Assembly (NCBI GenBank): GCA_001917665.1
Contig: MNEL01000042.1
Coordinates: 1-64,000, forward strand
DNA: 64,000 nt
Direction: 5' to 3'
DNA from: Gemmatimonadetes bacterium 13_1_40CM_69_22
GTDB lineage: Bacteria > Gemmatimonadota > Gemmatimonadetes > Gemmatimonadales > GWC2-71-9
The notes beneath the pieces were generated by a model, which did no database searches, had not been told where the DNA came from, and saw nothing but the letters and a program-made list of their open reading frames with translations. The translations under genes and the position numbers were made by a program. Shown in pieces: positions 25,882-33,736 of this stretch. Each line of letters begins with the position of its first letter. Position 1 is the stretch's first letter.

Positions 25882-26963
25882 GCGAGCCCGAGGCGCCGCC
25901 GCGCTTGGTCGCGGGAAATGACGTAGAGATGATCGAGGACCGTCCCCTGCGCCTCGCGGATGCCGAGCGCCGCGACGAGCTCGCGGTGCGAACCGCCGCA
26001 CAGGCCGTCCGCGATGAGGGCGGCGCCCTGCGCGCCCTCCTTCGCGTCCGCCGCGAATCCCTCGAGCAGCCGCACCGGGGCGATGCCCTCGAGCCGTTGA
26101 GCGATGGCCCGGCGCACCCCCTCCACGCGCGCGAGGCGTCCCGATAGGACGATCTCGCGCGGCGCCGGCACGCTCGCCCGCAGGAAGCGCACCGTCTTCA
26201 CCGCGCCTTCGACGAAGGCCTCCCGGGCGGTATGCTCGCGCGCCGTCTGGGGGTTGCCGAGCGCGTCGGGGGATCCGGGGCCGCTGTCCCAGCCCGCCAC
26301 CGCGGCCGCGCCGCCGCCGAACAGCAGCGACTTGGGCACGGAGCCGGCGAGAAACGCGACCTCCCCGTCGAGCGCGCCGGGGGCACGAAAGCCCAGCGGC
26401 CCGGCCGAGCCCCCGACGCCGTCCACGATCTGTCCGTCGGCGACGGCCAGGGCCGCCGTGAACGCGCCCCCCAGCTCGAGCAGCACGAATGACACGTCGC
26501 GCACCGACCGGCCGGTCCGGCGCGCCTGCTCGTCGATGGCCAGCGCCGCGGCGCAGACCTTCTCGGCCGTCCCCATGTCCACGCGGTTCACCTTGCGGTG
26601 CGCCGGGACCGAGGGCAGGTGGATGACGCCCGGCGTGAACAACACAGGGAGGGCCGACCGGGCGAGTGCCCGGGCCAGCGCGCGCAGTCCCCCGATCCCT
26701 CCCGGCTCACCTTCCGCGGCGAGGAAGGCAAGCCGTAGGTCCTCCTCGGTTGCCTCTTGGGCCCGGGTGAGCGGGAGGCCGTAGCCGGACGGCCCGACGA
26801 CGCAATCGAGCGGCCCCGCGGCTTCCAACAGCCCGACGAACCGGGCGGGGTCGGCGAGCGCTTCGGCGGTCGGAAGGGACCGGTCCAGGAACAGGCGGCC
26901 GTGCTCCAGGCCGCACGCGTCGATGGTGACGGTCCCCGGGTCGATGCCGATCACACGGGGCAT
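25878..26963 (-). CDS. DUF1464 family ASKHA-type protein
   Basis: 361 residues. It begins MPRVIGIDPGTVTIDACGL, a phosphate-1 loop of the actin/HSP70/sugar-kinase fold. ELGGAFTAALAVADGQIVDG gives the second loop and REIVLSGRLARVEGVRRAI the adenosine motif. The match is to DUF1464, a family best known from archaea. Its place between mtdB and the ATP-grasp gene suggests a step in making H4MPT or the methanofuran carrier. No reaction is known to me. The ATG lies four bases after mtdB. Confidence 0.75.
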   Translation of the reverse strand: MPRVIGIDPGTVTIDACGLEHGRLFLDRSLPTAEALADPARFVGLLEAAGPLDCVVGPSGYGLPLTRAQEATEEDLRLAFLAAEGEPGGIGGLRALARALARSALPVLFTPGVIHLPSVPAHRKVNRVDMGTAEKVCAAALAIDEQARRTGRSVRDVSFVLLELGGAFTAALAVADGQIVDGVGGSAGPLGFRAPGALDGEVAFLAGSVPKSLLFGGGAAAVAGWDSGPGSPDALGNPQTAREHTAREAFVEGAVKTVRFLRASVPAPREIVLSGRLARVEGVRRAIAQRLEGIAPVRLLEGFAADAKEGAQGAALIADGLCGGSHRELVAALGIREAQGTVLDHLYVISRDQARRRLGLA

Positions 26964-26967
26964 TCGT

Positions 26968-27849
26968 CTACTGCGGTTTCGCGCTCAACTCCCGCGCGAC
27001 GTCGGCGATCGTTTCAGCGTCCAGCACGAGGTCGTTGCGCTCGAACAGGCGCACGATGCACGCCTTGTGCACCTTCATCTTCAGGTTGCCGATGGCAAGC
27101 GCGCCGAAGCACCGCACGCCGTGCTTCACGACGCCGTCGTCCATCACGTCGACGCCCTCGACGCCGAGCGGCGGGACGGCATTCACGTCCGCCACGACCT
27201 CGAGTCCCGGGCGGTTCGCCCACGCCTGCTTCGGAACGAGCGTGACGCCCGCCGGCCCCGCGTTGAGCAGCAGCGCGGCGCGCTCGCAGGCGGGGGCTGC
27301 CTCGCTCGCGTCCCGCATCGTGGTCGCGCGCACCGTGCCGCCGAAGCGCTGGAGCACCAGGTCGCGTGCCCGCTCACCCGCGTCGGCCTTGCGGGACGTG
27401 ATCACTACCTCCGCGCCCGCCCTGGCGAACAGCCCCGCCGCCCGGATCCCGACGGGCCCCGTCCCCGCGACGATCAGCACGCGCTTGCCGCGCACGTCGC
27501 CCCCCCCTCCCGCCGCCTGCACCATCTTCGCGACGGCCGCGACGGCGGTCGTGTTCGACCCGTTCGAGTCCAGCATCACCGACACCGTGAACGGACCGAA
27601 GAACGCTTGCTTCGCTGCGGCGAGGAGCCGCTCTCCCGCCGCCATGTCGGCCCCGCCGATGAACACGGCGGTGTTCTTCAGGTCGTTCGGGCCACGCGTG
27701 AAGATGCAGCCGTGGATCAGGTCGCGGACGTCGGCTTCGGTGATGGCGCCGTAGCTCATCACTGCGTCGGCGCCGGCGTCGTACGCCACCACCCGGTCGA
27801 ACACGCTCGGCAGCCGGGAGCTGTCGAGCTGCACCAGCAGCTTGCGCAT
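26968..27849 (-). CDS. mtdB: Methylene-H4MPT dehydrogenase
   Basis: 293 residues. It oxidises methylene-H4MPT to methenyl-H4MPT with NAD(P). Characteristic segments are QLDSSRLPSVFDRVVAYDAG, HGCIFTRGPNDLKNTAVFIG and MLDSNGSNTTAVAAVAKM. The Rossmann loop VLIVAGTGPVGIRAAGLFAR is followed by TSRK, compatible with NADP. The ATG at 27849 gives the family N-terminus. It follows fae across a hairpin with a T-run and heads the long coupled series down to fhcC and mch. Cofactor preference cannot be read with certainty. Confidence 0.93.
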   Translation of the reverse strand: MRKLLVQLDSSRLPSVFDRVVAYDAGADAVMSYGAITEADVRDLIHGCIFTRGPNDLKNTAVFIGGADMAAGERLLAAAKQAFFGPFTVSVMLDSNGSNTTAVAAVAKMVQAAGGGGDVRGKRVLIVAGTGPVGIRAAGLFARAGAEVVITSRKADAGERARDLVLQRFGGTVRATTMRDASEAAPACERAALLLNAGPAGVTLVPKQAWANRPGLEVVADVNAVPPLGVEGVDVMDDGVVKHGVRCFGALAIGNLKMKVHKACIVRLFERNDLVLDAETIADVARELSAKPQ

Positions 27850-27889
27850 CGGGATTCGGGCTCCAAGGCCTCGGACAGGGAGAAAACAG

Positions 27890-27919
27890 TCGAGGGGCGG
27901 CAACCCCACCGCCCCCCGA
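27890..27919 (-). terminator. Hairpin with T-run between fae and mtdB
   Basis: On the leftward transcript, arms TCGGGGGGCGG and CCGCCCCTCGA pair with one mismatch around an 8-nt loop, and CTGTTTTCT follows. It is a plausible leaky terminator that would leave fae expressed above the rest of the operon. Confidence 0.6.
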
Positions 27920-27946
27920 CCGCAGGATCCGACGACCGCCGGGGCG

Positions 27947-28462
27947 TCAGCTCTTGTCGGCGCCGCCCGCGAACGGGTGGGTGGCGGTCTTCGCGCCGCT
28001 GATGACGGCGTCGACGCGCGGTTGGTTCTTCAGGGCGCGCTCGATCGACTCCTTCACCGCCCGGTAGTTGAAGTCGAAGATCTTCTTGTCGTTCTTCGCC
28101 TGCCAATGGATGAAGACGCCCACCAGGATGCAGTAGTCGTCCACCTTGTCGCGCGGGATGACGCCCGAGGACACGCTGTCCACGACCGCCCGGGCGACCG
28201 CCGCCTGCGCCGGGCCGAACATCTGCACGGCCTGGGTGGCGCCCTTGATGGTGACCTTGTTGAAGAGGAGCGCGTCGGGCTTGGCCGGCAGGTTCGGACT
28301 GACCACGGCCAGGAGGGTGCTATGCCCTTCGCGTTGGTTCGACAAGGCGTTCACGAATGCCTGCCCTGCGGGACCCGACTTCGACCCGATGATCAAGTCG
28401 ATGTGGGCGACCTCATTCCCGTCGCCTACCAGCGATTCGCCGATGAAGAAATCCGCTGCCAT
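27947..28462 (-). CDS. fae: Formaldehyde-activating enzyme
   Basis: 171 residues. It condenses formaldehyde with H4MPT to give methylene-H4MPT. The family N-terminus FFIGESLVGDGNEVAHIDL contains the catalytic histidine at 20. LIIGSKSGPAGQAFVNAL, GHSTLLAVVSPNLPAKPDALLFNKVTIK and DKVDDYCILVGVFIHWQA follow. GGGAGG stands five bases before the ATG, the strongest ribosome site in this region. As the first gene of the formaldehyde-oxidation series it is followed by a leaky-terminator-like hairpin. Confidence 0.97.
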   Translation of the reverse strand: MAADFFIGESLVGDGNEVAHIDLIIGSKSGPAGQAFVNALSNQREGHSTLLAVVSPNLPAKPDALLFNKVTIKGATQAVQMFGPAQAAVARAVVDSVSSGVIPRDKVDDYCILVGVFIHWQAKNDKKIFDFNYRAVKESIERALKNQPRVDAVISGAKTATHPFAGGADKS

Positions 28463-28683
28463 AACTACCTCCCGATCCGGATGGGGTCCACGAGTGCCGA
28501 CTGCCGGCCGTTACGAGTGCGGTGTTGAGAGCGGCGTGGCTGCGGGGGTCAAATAGGACCACGCGGTCCCGCCTGTGCGGGTAGCTCTTACGGAACCGTA
28601 TCGATGGGGTGCTAAGCTGCCCGCGGTGTAGACCGGTGTCAAGGCCGCGGAAGAGGCCGCGAAACGGGAACGTTTCCGGGCGC
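28463..28683 (-). other. Leader and promoter region of fae
   Basis: The 221-bp gap holds a perfect -35-like TTGACA on the minus strand (28637-28642), but I see no good -10 at 16-18 bases. Two short hairpins overlap at 28556-28581. An imperfect GGAA/TTCC inverted repeat lies near 28668-28678. Promoter activity for fae is expected here because the upstream genes look unrelated, but the exact start is not clear. Confidence 0.4.
28556..28581 (-). other. Two overlapping tetraloop hairpins upstream of fae
   Basis: GGACC/GGTCC (28556-28569, loop ACGC) and CCCGC/GCGGG (28568-28581, loop CTGT) share two bases, so both cannot form fully at once. They may be the terminator of the upstream protease operon or a switch-like part of the fae leader. 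A strong T-run is absent. Confidence 0.4.
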
Positions 28684-28884
28684 CTACTCCGGCGCCGCGG
28701 CGCCCGTCGCCACGCGCCAAACCTCGTCGGCAAGCCATTCGAGCCGTTGCTGCGAGTAGTCGAGCTCGGCGGGGGTCATCTCCTTGGAGCGCCGTGCGAT
28801 CTCCCGCGCGTGGACCAGCAGCTCGTCCAGCACCTCGCGCAGCGGCCGGTTCGTGCGCCGCTCCGCTTTCGGGCGCGGACTCAC
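28684..28884 (-). CDS. Small hypothetical protein downstream of the metalloprotease
   Basis: 66 residues, GTG start at 28884 overlapping the protease stop as GTGA. The basic N-terminus (SPRPKAERRTNRP) is followed by two predicted amphipathic helices, LREVLDELLVHAREIARR and PAELDYSQQRLEWLADEVWR. No family is recognised. Tight coupling to the HExxH protein suggests a regulator or binding partner of the protease, but this is inference. Confidence 0.65.
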   Translation of the reverse strand: MSPRPKAERRTNRPLREVLDELLVHAREIARRSKEMTPAELDYSQQRLEWLADEVWRVATGAAAPE

Positions 28885-29825
28885 GCGGTCTGGATCCCGA
28901 GCGCCCGGTCCTCCGCCGTACGGAACTCTTCGGCTGCGGCGCGCAGCGTCGAGGCGATCCCCCGTTCGGCGAGGTAGTTCTCGACCAGGCGCAGGCCGAG
29001 GTAGTACCCGGCGCGCTCCGGCAGCACCTTCCCGCCCATCAGCCGGGCGGCCGGCGTCATCCCGCCGGCCAGGAAACGCAGCCGCAAGCCCAGCCCCGTC
29101 TCGTCGAGCACGGGGGCCGTCACGCGGCGAAGGAACGCGTCGAGCTCTCGGATCCGACGGTACTGCCGTCGCGTGTAGCCAAAATACTCCCACGGCTCGA
29201 ACCCCGGAGCCACCGCCTGCGCCGCCGCGACCGCTGCGCCCTCGTTCACGAGCAGCTCGCGCAGCGTGGCCCGGCTTCCCGTGTCCCAGTAGTCGTAGTG
29301 GCCGCGCAGGTCGGCGACGAGGCGCCGCAGGTCGGCCCGGCTGGCGGGCGACGTGTACCGCACGGCGTGCGCCGCCTCATGCGCGACCCACAGCGACAGG
29401 AGATGCGGCGCGAGCCCCATCCCGTACGTCTGCGGGTTTGCCCGCCCGGTGAAGTGCTCGAGGCACACGAACGCGATGCCGCGCCCGCCCACCACCAGCT
29501 CGCCCGCGTTCGCCGCGCCTACGCCGACCATCAGGTAGAGGTCCACGGGACAGTCGGCCTCGAAGCGCTCCAGCGCGCGCTGCAGCGCGTCTTCGCTGAT
29601 CGACACGACGTCCACGTCTTCGAGCAGCCGCTTCAGGTCGGACCGGTCAGCTCGCAGCGCCGCCGCGATCACCTGCTCGGCGTGGGGCGATGCGGGGTCG
29701 AGCACATAGTTCTGCCAGTAGCTCGTGAGGACGGGCCGGTGGCGGTCGAGATACTCGTGGTAGGCCGCGGTGGGATCGGGCGCGGCGAGGACCGCCAGGA
29801 ATTCCGGCACGAGATTGACGAGCAT
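28881..29825 (-). CDS. Zinc metalloprotease-like protein (HExxH, DUF2268-type)
   Basis: 314 residues without a signal peptide. The motif SLWVAHEAAHAVRY (His149, Glu150, His153) is an HExxH zinc site. NEGAAVAAAQAVAPG about 65 residues later may provide the third ligand glutamate, as in gluzincins. The pattern of VDLYLMVG, GGRGIAFVCLEHF and LLVNEGAAV resembles DUF2268 predicted proteases. The ATG at 29825 is the first good start after the upstream gene ends at 29879. The substrate is unknown; neighbours are a rhomboid and a GWxTD protein. Confidence 0.75.
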   Translation of the reverse strand: MLVNLVPEFLAVLAAPDPTAAYHEYLDRHRPVLTSYWQNYVLDPASPHAEQVIAAALRADRSDLKRLLEDVDVVSISEDALQRALERFEADCPVDLYLMVGVGAANAGELVVGGRGIAFVCLEHFTGRANPQTYGMGLAPHLLSLWVAHEAAHAVRYTSPASRADLRRLVADLRGHYDYWDTGSRATLRELLVNEGAAVAAAQAVAPGFEPWEYFGYTRRQYRRIRELDAFLRRVTAPVLDETGLGLRLRFLAGGMTPAARLMGGKVLPERAGYYLGLRLVENYLAERGIASTLRAAAEEFRTAEDRALGIQTA

Positions 29826-29878
29826 GGACCGGGCGGCCCCAATTTGGGAAGGCGCCCCGTCGGAGACAAGCGTCAGGT

Positions 29879-31843
29879 TTAGCGGACCGTGATCTCGACC
29901 GCCACCGACTCTGACTTGACATTTCGCACGGCGTCGGTCACGCCGAGCGTCACCCGGTAGCGCCCCGGTGGCACGCGTCCGGGCTCGAGCACCAGCTGCT
30001 CGACCGTGACGTCCTCGGCCGGCGCTTCGCGCGTGAACTCGACCACGACCGGCTGCCGCGCCCCCAAGACCCGGGCAAGCAACGAGCGCACCGGGGCGAA
30101 GCGGTAGCGGGCGACGTAACGCGCCACGCCGCGCTCGTCCGCCGCGAGCCCGTACACCTCCGCGTACGCCGCGAGCGGCGCGCCGGTGCGGTACACCAGA
30201 TCCGCGGGCATCGCGGCGAGCAGCGCATTCCGGTCGCCCGCACGGTCGGTCGCACCCAGGATGAGGCTCGAGAGCATCGGCGCGGCGGCGCGCGCGAAAT
30301 GCGGGACCGTCACGGCGCCGCGGATCCGGCCCAGCACGCCGGCCGAGTCGACGTCGAGCCCGAACGTGTAGCGGCCCGGGGGGACGCTGGCGCGCAACAG
30401 CCCGGGCCCGCTGGCCAGAGCCGCCGCCACGCCGCGCTCGTCCCACAATGCGAGCCCGGCGGTGTCGGGCGCGCTCCGATAGTAGACCTCCGTGCGCCCT
30501 GGCGTCCGGCCGCGGAAGAACGCCGCCCACACCCGTGCGGCGAGCGGCGCGCCGAGCGTCGTGCGGTCGCTCTCGAGCAGCCGCCGCGTGTCGCTCATCT
30601 GGCGCTCCGTCGTCGGTGTGAAGATGTAATCACCGCCGAGCTGGAGCCCGGCGCTCGCGGTGGCCCGCGTGAAGGTGATGGCGACCGGCCCGCCGGCGGT
30701 CTCGTAACACCACGCTTCCGCGTCGAGCGAGCTCATCCCCGGAAGGTCGGGCAGCCGCACCGAGGCGCGCGCCTGCGGCACGCGCGAGTCGGGGGGACCG
30801 TGGCGCAGCCACACGAGGCCGCGGGCATCGAGCCCGCTCTGGTTGTAGATCGAGCGCTCGCCGGCCGGGTCGTCGGCGTCCCCCGACTCCGGTCCCAGGC
30901 CGACAACGACGAACCGCTGTGGCGAGCCCGGCAGGGCGGCCGGGGCGAGGCTCCGGGCGGTCGCGGAACGGTGGTACAAGCTCAGCGGGTGCAGCAGGCG
31001 GAAGCGGCGCCGCACCACCGCGAGCCGGCGGAAGTGCTCGGCGATCCGCTCGTTTTGCGGCGTGATCAGATTCGGATCGCGCTTGCCCCAGAACCACAGG
31101 AAGAACCGCCGCGCATCGTCGGGGCCCGTGGCCGCGAAGCGGGCCGCCTCGTTCGGAGTGGCGATCAGCCGGGCGTTGGCCCACACGGCCCCGCTCGAGT
31201 CGAGGTCGGCGTGCGCGAGCGTGCTGTCGTACCACGCGTAGCCCGCCGAGTCCCGGCCCAGCTGGAAGCTCGCCTCGGCGCGCACCAGCCAGGCGGGGAC
31301 GTGCGGTCCACGCCGCGCGAGGACCCGGGCGGCGAGCGAGTCCGCGCGCTCGGGCTCCTCGAGCGCGATGGCGATCAGCGCGCGCCGCTCCAGGGCCGCA
31401 ACATCGTCCGGGTGGAGGGCGAGCACCCGGTCGGCGTGGCGCCAGATGGCGTCGTCGTGGTAGAGCTCGAGAAAGCGCGCCCAGGCAGCGCGGTCCCCCG
31501 GGCGGAGCTCGAGCAGCCGGAGCAGCGCGCCGCGGGCGATGCCCTCGCCCTCGTCGCTCCCCAGCCGATACCCCACCTCGACTTGCCCCCACAGCGGCGC
31601 CGGCTCGGCTGGAGCGAGCCGCTCCGCCGTGCGGAACTCGTCGAGCGCGCGGTAGCGGCCCGCGGCGGGCCACGCGTGCCACACCCACCCCAGCGCGAGG
31701 TGGGCATGCGGGTCACTCGGCTGCTGGACGACCAGCCGCTCGGCGGCGCGGCGGGCCTCGGGGAGACGCCGCGCGGCGAGCAGGGAGTCGGGATCGCGGC
31801 CTGCGGCATCCTGCAGGGACAAGAGAACGAGCAGCGCGAGCAC
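29879..31843 (-). CDS. GWxTD-like protein with N-terminal tetratricopeptide region
   Basis: 654 residues, GTG start seven bases after the rhomboid stop. A short hydrophobic N-terminus (LALLVLLSL) is followed by helical repeats (residues 20-210) of TPR type. The GWxTD-like segment FFLWFWGKRDPNLITPQNERIAEHFRR is near residue 250. YNQSGLDARGLVWLRHGPPD and beta-rich parts follow, ending in EPGRVPPGRYRVTLGVTDAV, an Ig-like end. Such proteins are frequent in Acidobacteria and Gemmatimonadota, with unknown function, probably in the periplasm. The long middle has no recognised catalytic motif. Confidence 0.75.
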   Translation of the reverse strand: MLALLVLLSLQDAAGRDPDSLLAARRLPEARRAAERLVVQQPSDPHAHLALGWVWHAWPAAGRYRALDEFRTAERLAPAEPAPLWGQVEVGYRLGSDEGEGIARGALLRLLELRPGDRAAWARFLELYHDDAIWRHADRVLALHPDDVAALERRALIAIALEEPERADSLAARVLARRGPHVPAWLVRAEASFQLGRDSAGYAWYDSTLAHADLDSSGAVWANARLIATPNEAARFAATGPDDARRFFLWFWGKRDPNLITPQNERIAEHFRRLAVVRRRFRLLHPLSLYHRSATARSLAPAALPGSPQRFVVVGLGPESGDADDPAGERSIYNQSGLDARGLVWLRHGPPDSRVPQARASVRLPDLPGMSSLDAEAWCYETAGGPVAITFTRATASAGLQLGGDYIFTPTTERQMSDTRRLLESDRTTLGAPLAARVWAAFFRGRTPGRTEVYYRSAPDTAGLALWDERGVAAALASGPGLLRASVPPGRYTFGLDVDSAGVLGRIRGAVTVPHFARAAAPMLSSLILGATDRAGDRNALLAAMPADLVYRTGAPLAAYAEVYGLAADERGVARYVARYRFAPVRSLLARVLGARQPVVVEFTREAPAEDVTVEQLVLEPGRVPPGRYRVTLGVTDAVRNVKSESVAVEITVR

Positions 31844-31850
31844 CTGGCCC

Positions 31851-32678
31851 TCAGGCCTTGTCGCGCATCTTCCGGCTCATCTCCGCGAGGAATTTCCGCT
31901 CGGCCGGCGTGAGGCTCTCGATCCCGCGTGCCGATATTTTGTCGAGTACGCGGTCGATCTCCGCCTGTGCCGCGTCACGTGGCGGGCGGCGCGGCTTGAG
32001 TCCCGCGTCGCTCGCCCGGGCTGCGCGGCCCGGGTGGACCAGCACGCTCGGCTGCGAGGCGCGCCGCACATGACGCTCCGCCCGCGCCAGCCGCCAGTCG
32101 GCGACCTTGAGATAGAGGAAGCCCGCCCCGAAGCCGCCGAGATGCGCGAGGTGCGAGACCTTGTCGATCGGTGGGAAGATCGCGAGCCCCAGGGAGACGG
32201 CGACCGTGAACGTCACGAGCCATTTGGCGGGGATCGGCTCAGGGAGCGGGAACACGTAGATCGGCCGGTCGGGCGCCGCCCACGCGAACGCCAGCAGTAC
32301 GCCGTACACGGCGGCCGACGCGCCGATCACGAGTTCCACCGGGCGGAACTGCATCAGCGCGAACGACAACGCCGCGCCGCCTAGGCCGCACAGCAGGTAG
32401 TACGCCAGGAACGGCCCGCCGCCCATCCGCTCTTCCACGTCCGGCCCGAACACGAACAGCGCGAGCAGGTTGAACGCCAGGTGGAGCGGCCCGCCGTGCA
32501 GAAACATGTACGTGACGAACGTCCACGGCTGCGCCAGGGCGCGCAACGGCACGAACCCGAACGTCGCAAGGAAGCGCGGGTCGACGAAGATCGTCATCTG
32601 GAAGAGGAAGACGACGAGGTTGGCGACGAACAGTCGTCGCACCCAGGGGGTCATGCCGAAAATCCGCTGCGGGCCCAT
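31851..32678 (-). CDS. Rhomboid family intramembrane serine protease
   Basis: 275 residues with six hydrophobic segments in the first 200. The active-site pair is Ser121 in GASAAVYG and His176 in SHLAHLGGFGAG. HGGPLHLAFNLLALFVFG is the conserved helix-2 region. The residue after Ser is Ala in place of the usual Gly. The cytoplasmic C-tail ends with a charged segment ESLTPAERKFLAEMSRKMRDK seen in other rhomboid-like proteins. Substrates are unknown. Confidence 0.9.
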   Translation of the reverse strand: MGPQRIFGMTPWVRRLFVANLVVFLFQMTIFVDPRFLATFGFVPLRALAQPWTFVTYMFLHGGPLHLAFNLLALFVFGPDVEERMGGGPFLAYYLLCGLGGAALSFALMQFRPVELVIGASAAVYGVLLAFAWAAPDRPIYVFPLPEPIPAKWLVTFTVAVSLGLAIFPPIDKVSHLAHLGGFGAGFLYLKVADWRLARAERHVRRASQPSVLVHPGRAARASDAGLKPRRPPRDAAQAEIDRVLDKISARGIESLTPAERKFLAEMSRKMRDKA

Positions 32679-32687
32679 CTACCCTCG

Positions 32688-32711
32688 GCGCCTATGCGCC
32701 TGTGCGCCTAG
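32688..32711. repeat. Three tandem 8-bp repeats between rhomboid and ddl
   Basis: GCGCCTAT, GCGCCTGT and GCGCCTAG follow one another with an 8-bp period. The last unit contains the ddl stop codon. The units are of the same CGCCTA/TAGGCG class as the array at 39183-39206 and are related to the pabB element. Confidence 0.65.
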
Positions 32712-33736
32712 CCTGTTATTCCCCCGCGCCCAACCCCCGAGTTCCCCGCCAACCGGCAGATCCGCTCGCACAGCTCGGGAAACTCGATCCCGGCGGCCCG
32801 CGCGGCCTGTGGGAGGAGGCTCGTCCGCGTCATGCCGGGGAGCGTGTTCGCCTCCAGGCAAAAGATGTCCCCCTCGGCGGTCAATCGGAAGTCGACCCGC
32901 GAATACCCCCCGAGCTTCAGCGCCCGGTGCGCCGCCAACGCCAGCTCCTGGAGCTGGCGCGCCGGCTTCGGGTCGAGCTTCGCCGGGAAGTGCTCCTCCG
33001 ACATGCCGGGCGTGTACTTGCACTCGTAGTCGAACAGCTCGTGCGTGGGAATGATCTCGCCCACCGGCAGGGGGACTTCGCCCAGGATACCCACAGTGAG
33101 CTCGCGCCCGGCGATGAACTGCTCGACCATCACTTCCGCATCATAGCCATGGGCCAGCTCCACGGCCGCGTCCAGGCCTTTGGCGTTCTTCACGAGCGAC
33201 ATCCCCACCGACGAGCCCATGCGGGAGGGCTTTACGATCACTGGCCAGCCGAGCGCCGTGGTCACGTCGTCGGCGGCGACCGGAGTCATGAACCAGGCCG
33301 GCACCGGGACCCCGGCCGCCCGAAACAGCCGCTTGGACAGGTCCTTGTCCATCGCCAAGGCGCTCCCCAGCGCTCCGCTTCCCGTGTAGGGAACGCCGAT
33401 CACATCCAGGATCGCCTGGAGCGTCCCGCCCTCGCCCCGGCCGGCGTGGAGGCAGAGGCACAGCACGTCCGCGCCTTTCACTTCGGCGAGCTGGGCGAGC
33501 CCGTTGGACAGGAACGCCCGCTCACGCTCGTCGAGCTCGCCCACCGGCGGGGGCTCCCGGCCCACGGCGCCCGTCAGGAGGCGCTCCTCCTCCCCACGCG
33601 TGAGCAACCCGGCGACCGTGTCCACAACGGCGACCTCGTGGCTCCGGGCCCGCAGGCCCGCGACGATCTGGCTGGCGCCCGCGAACGCGACGGCGCGCTC
33701 CGCGGTCGCGCCGCCGGTGAGCACGGTGACCCGCAT
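32708..33736 (-). CDS. ddl: D-alanine--D-alanine ligase
   Basis: 342 residues. Cytoplasmic ATP-grasp enzyme of peptidoglycan precursor synthesis. Signatures are LCLCLHAGRGEGGTLQAIL (usual HGxxGEDG region altered to HAGRGEGG), GVPYTGSGALGSALAMDKDL, PVIVKPSRMGSSVGMS, YSRVDFRLTAEGDIFCLEAN and TLPGMTRTSLLPQAA. The ATG shares one base with the stop of the cystathionine synthase gene (TGATG). Closely related ligases with other acceptors exist, but the C-terminal NTLPGMT motif fits Ddl. Confidence 0.88.
   Translation of the reverse strand: MRVTVLTGGATAERAVAFAGASQIVAGLRARSHEVAVVDTVAGLLTRGEEERLLTGAVGREPPPVGELDERERAFLSNGLAQLAEVKGADVLCLCLHAGRGEGGTLQAILDVIGVPYTGSGALGSALAMDKDLSKRLFRAAGVPVPAWFMTPVAADDVTTALGWPVIVKPSRMGSSVGMSLVKNAKGLDAAVELAHGYDAEVMVEQFIAGRELTVGILGEVPLPVGEIIPTHELFDYECKYTPGMSEEHFPAKLDPKPARQLQELALAAHRALKLGGYSRVDFRLTAEGDIFCLEANTLPGMTRTSLLPQAARAAGIEFPELCERICRLAGNSGVGRGGITG

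Noticed and set aside
28637..28642. Complete fae promoter at the TTGACA
   Set aside because: No acceptable -10 lies 16-18 bases downstream, so I list only the region and not a defined promoter.
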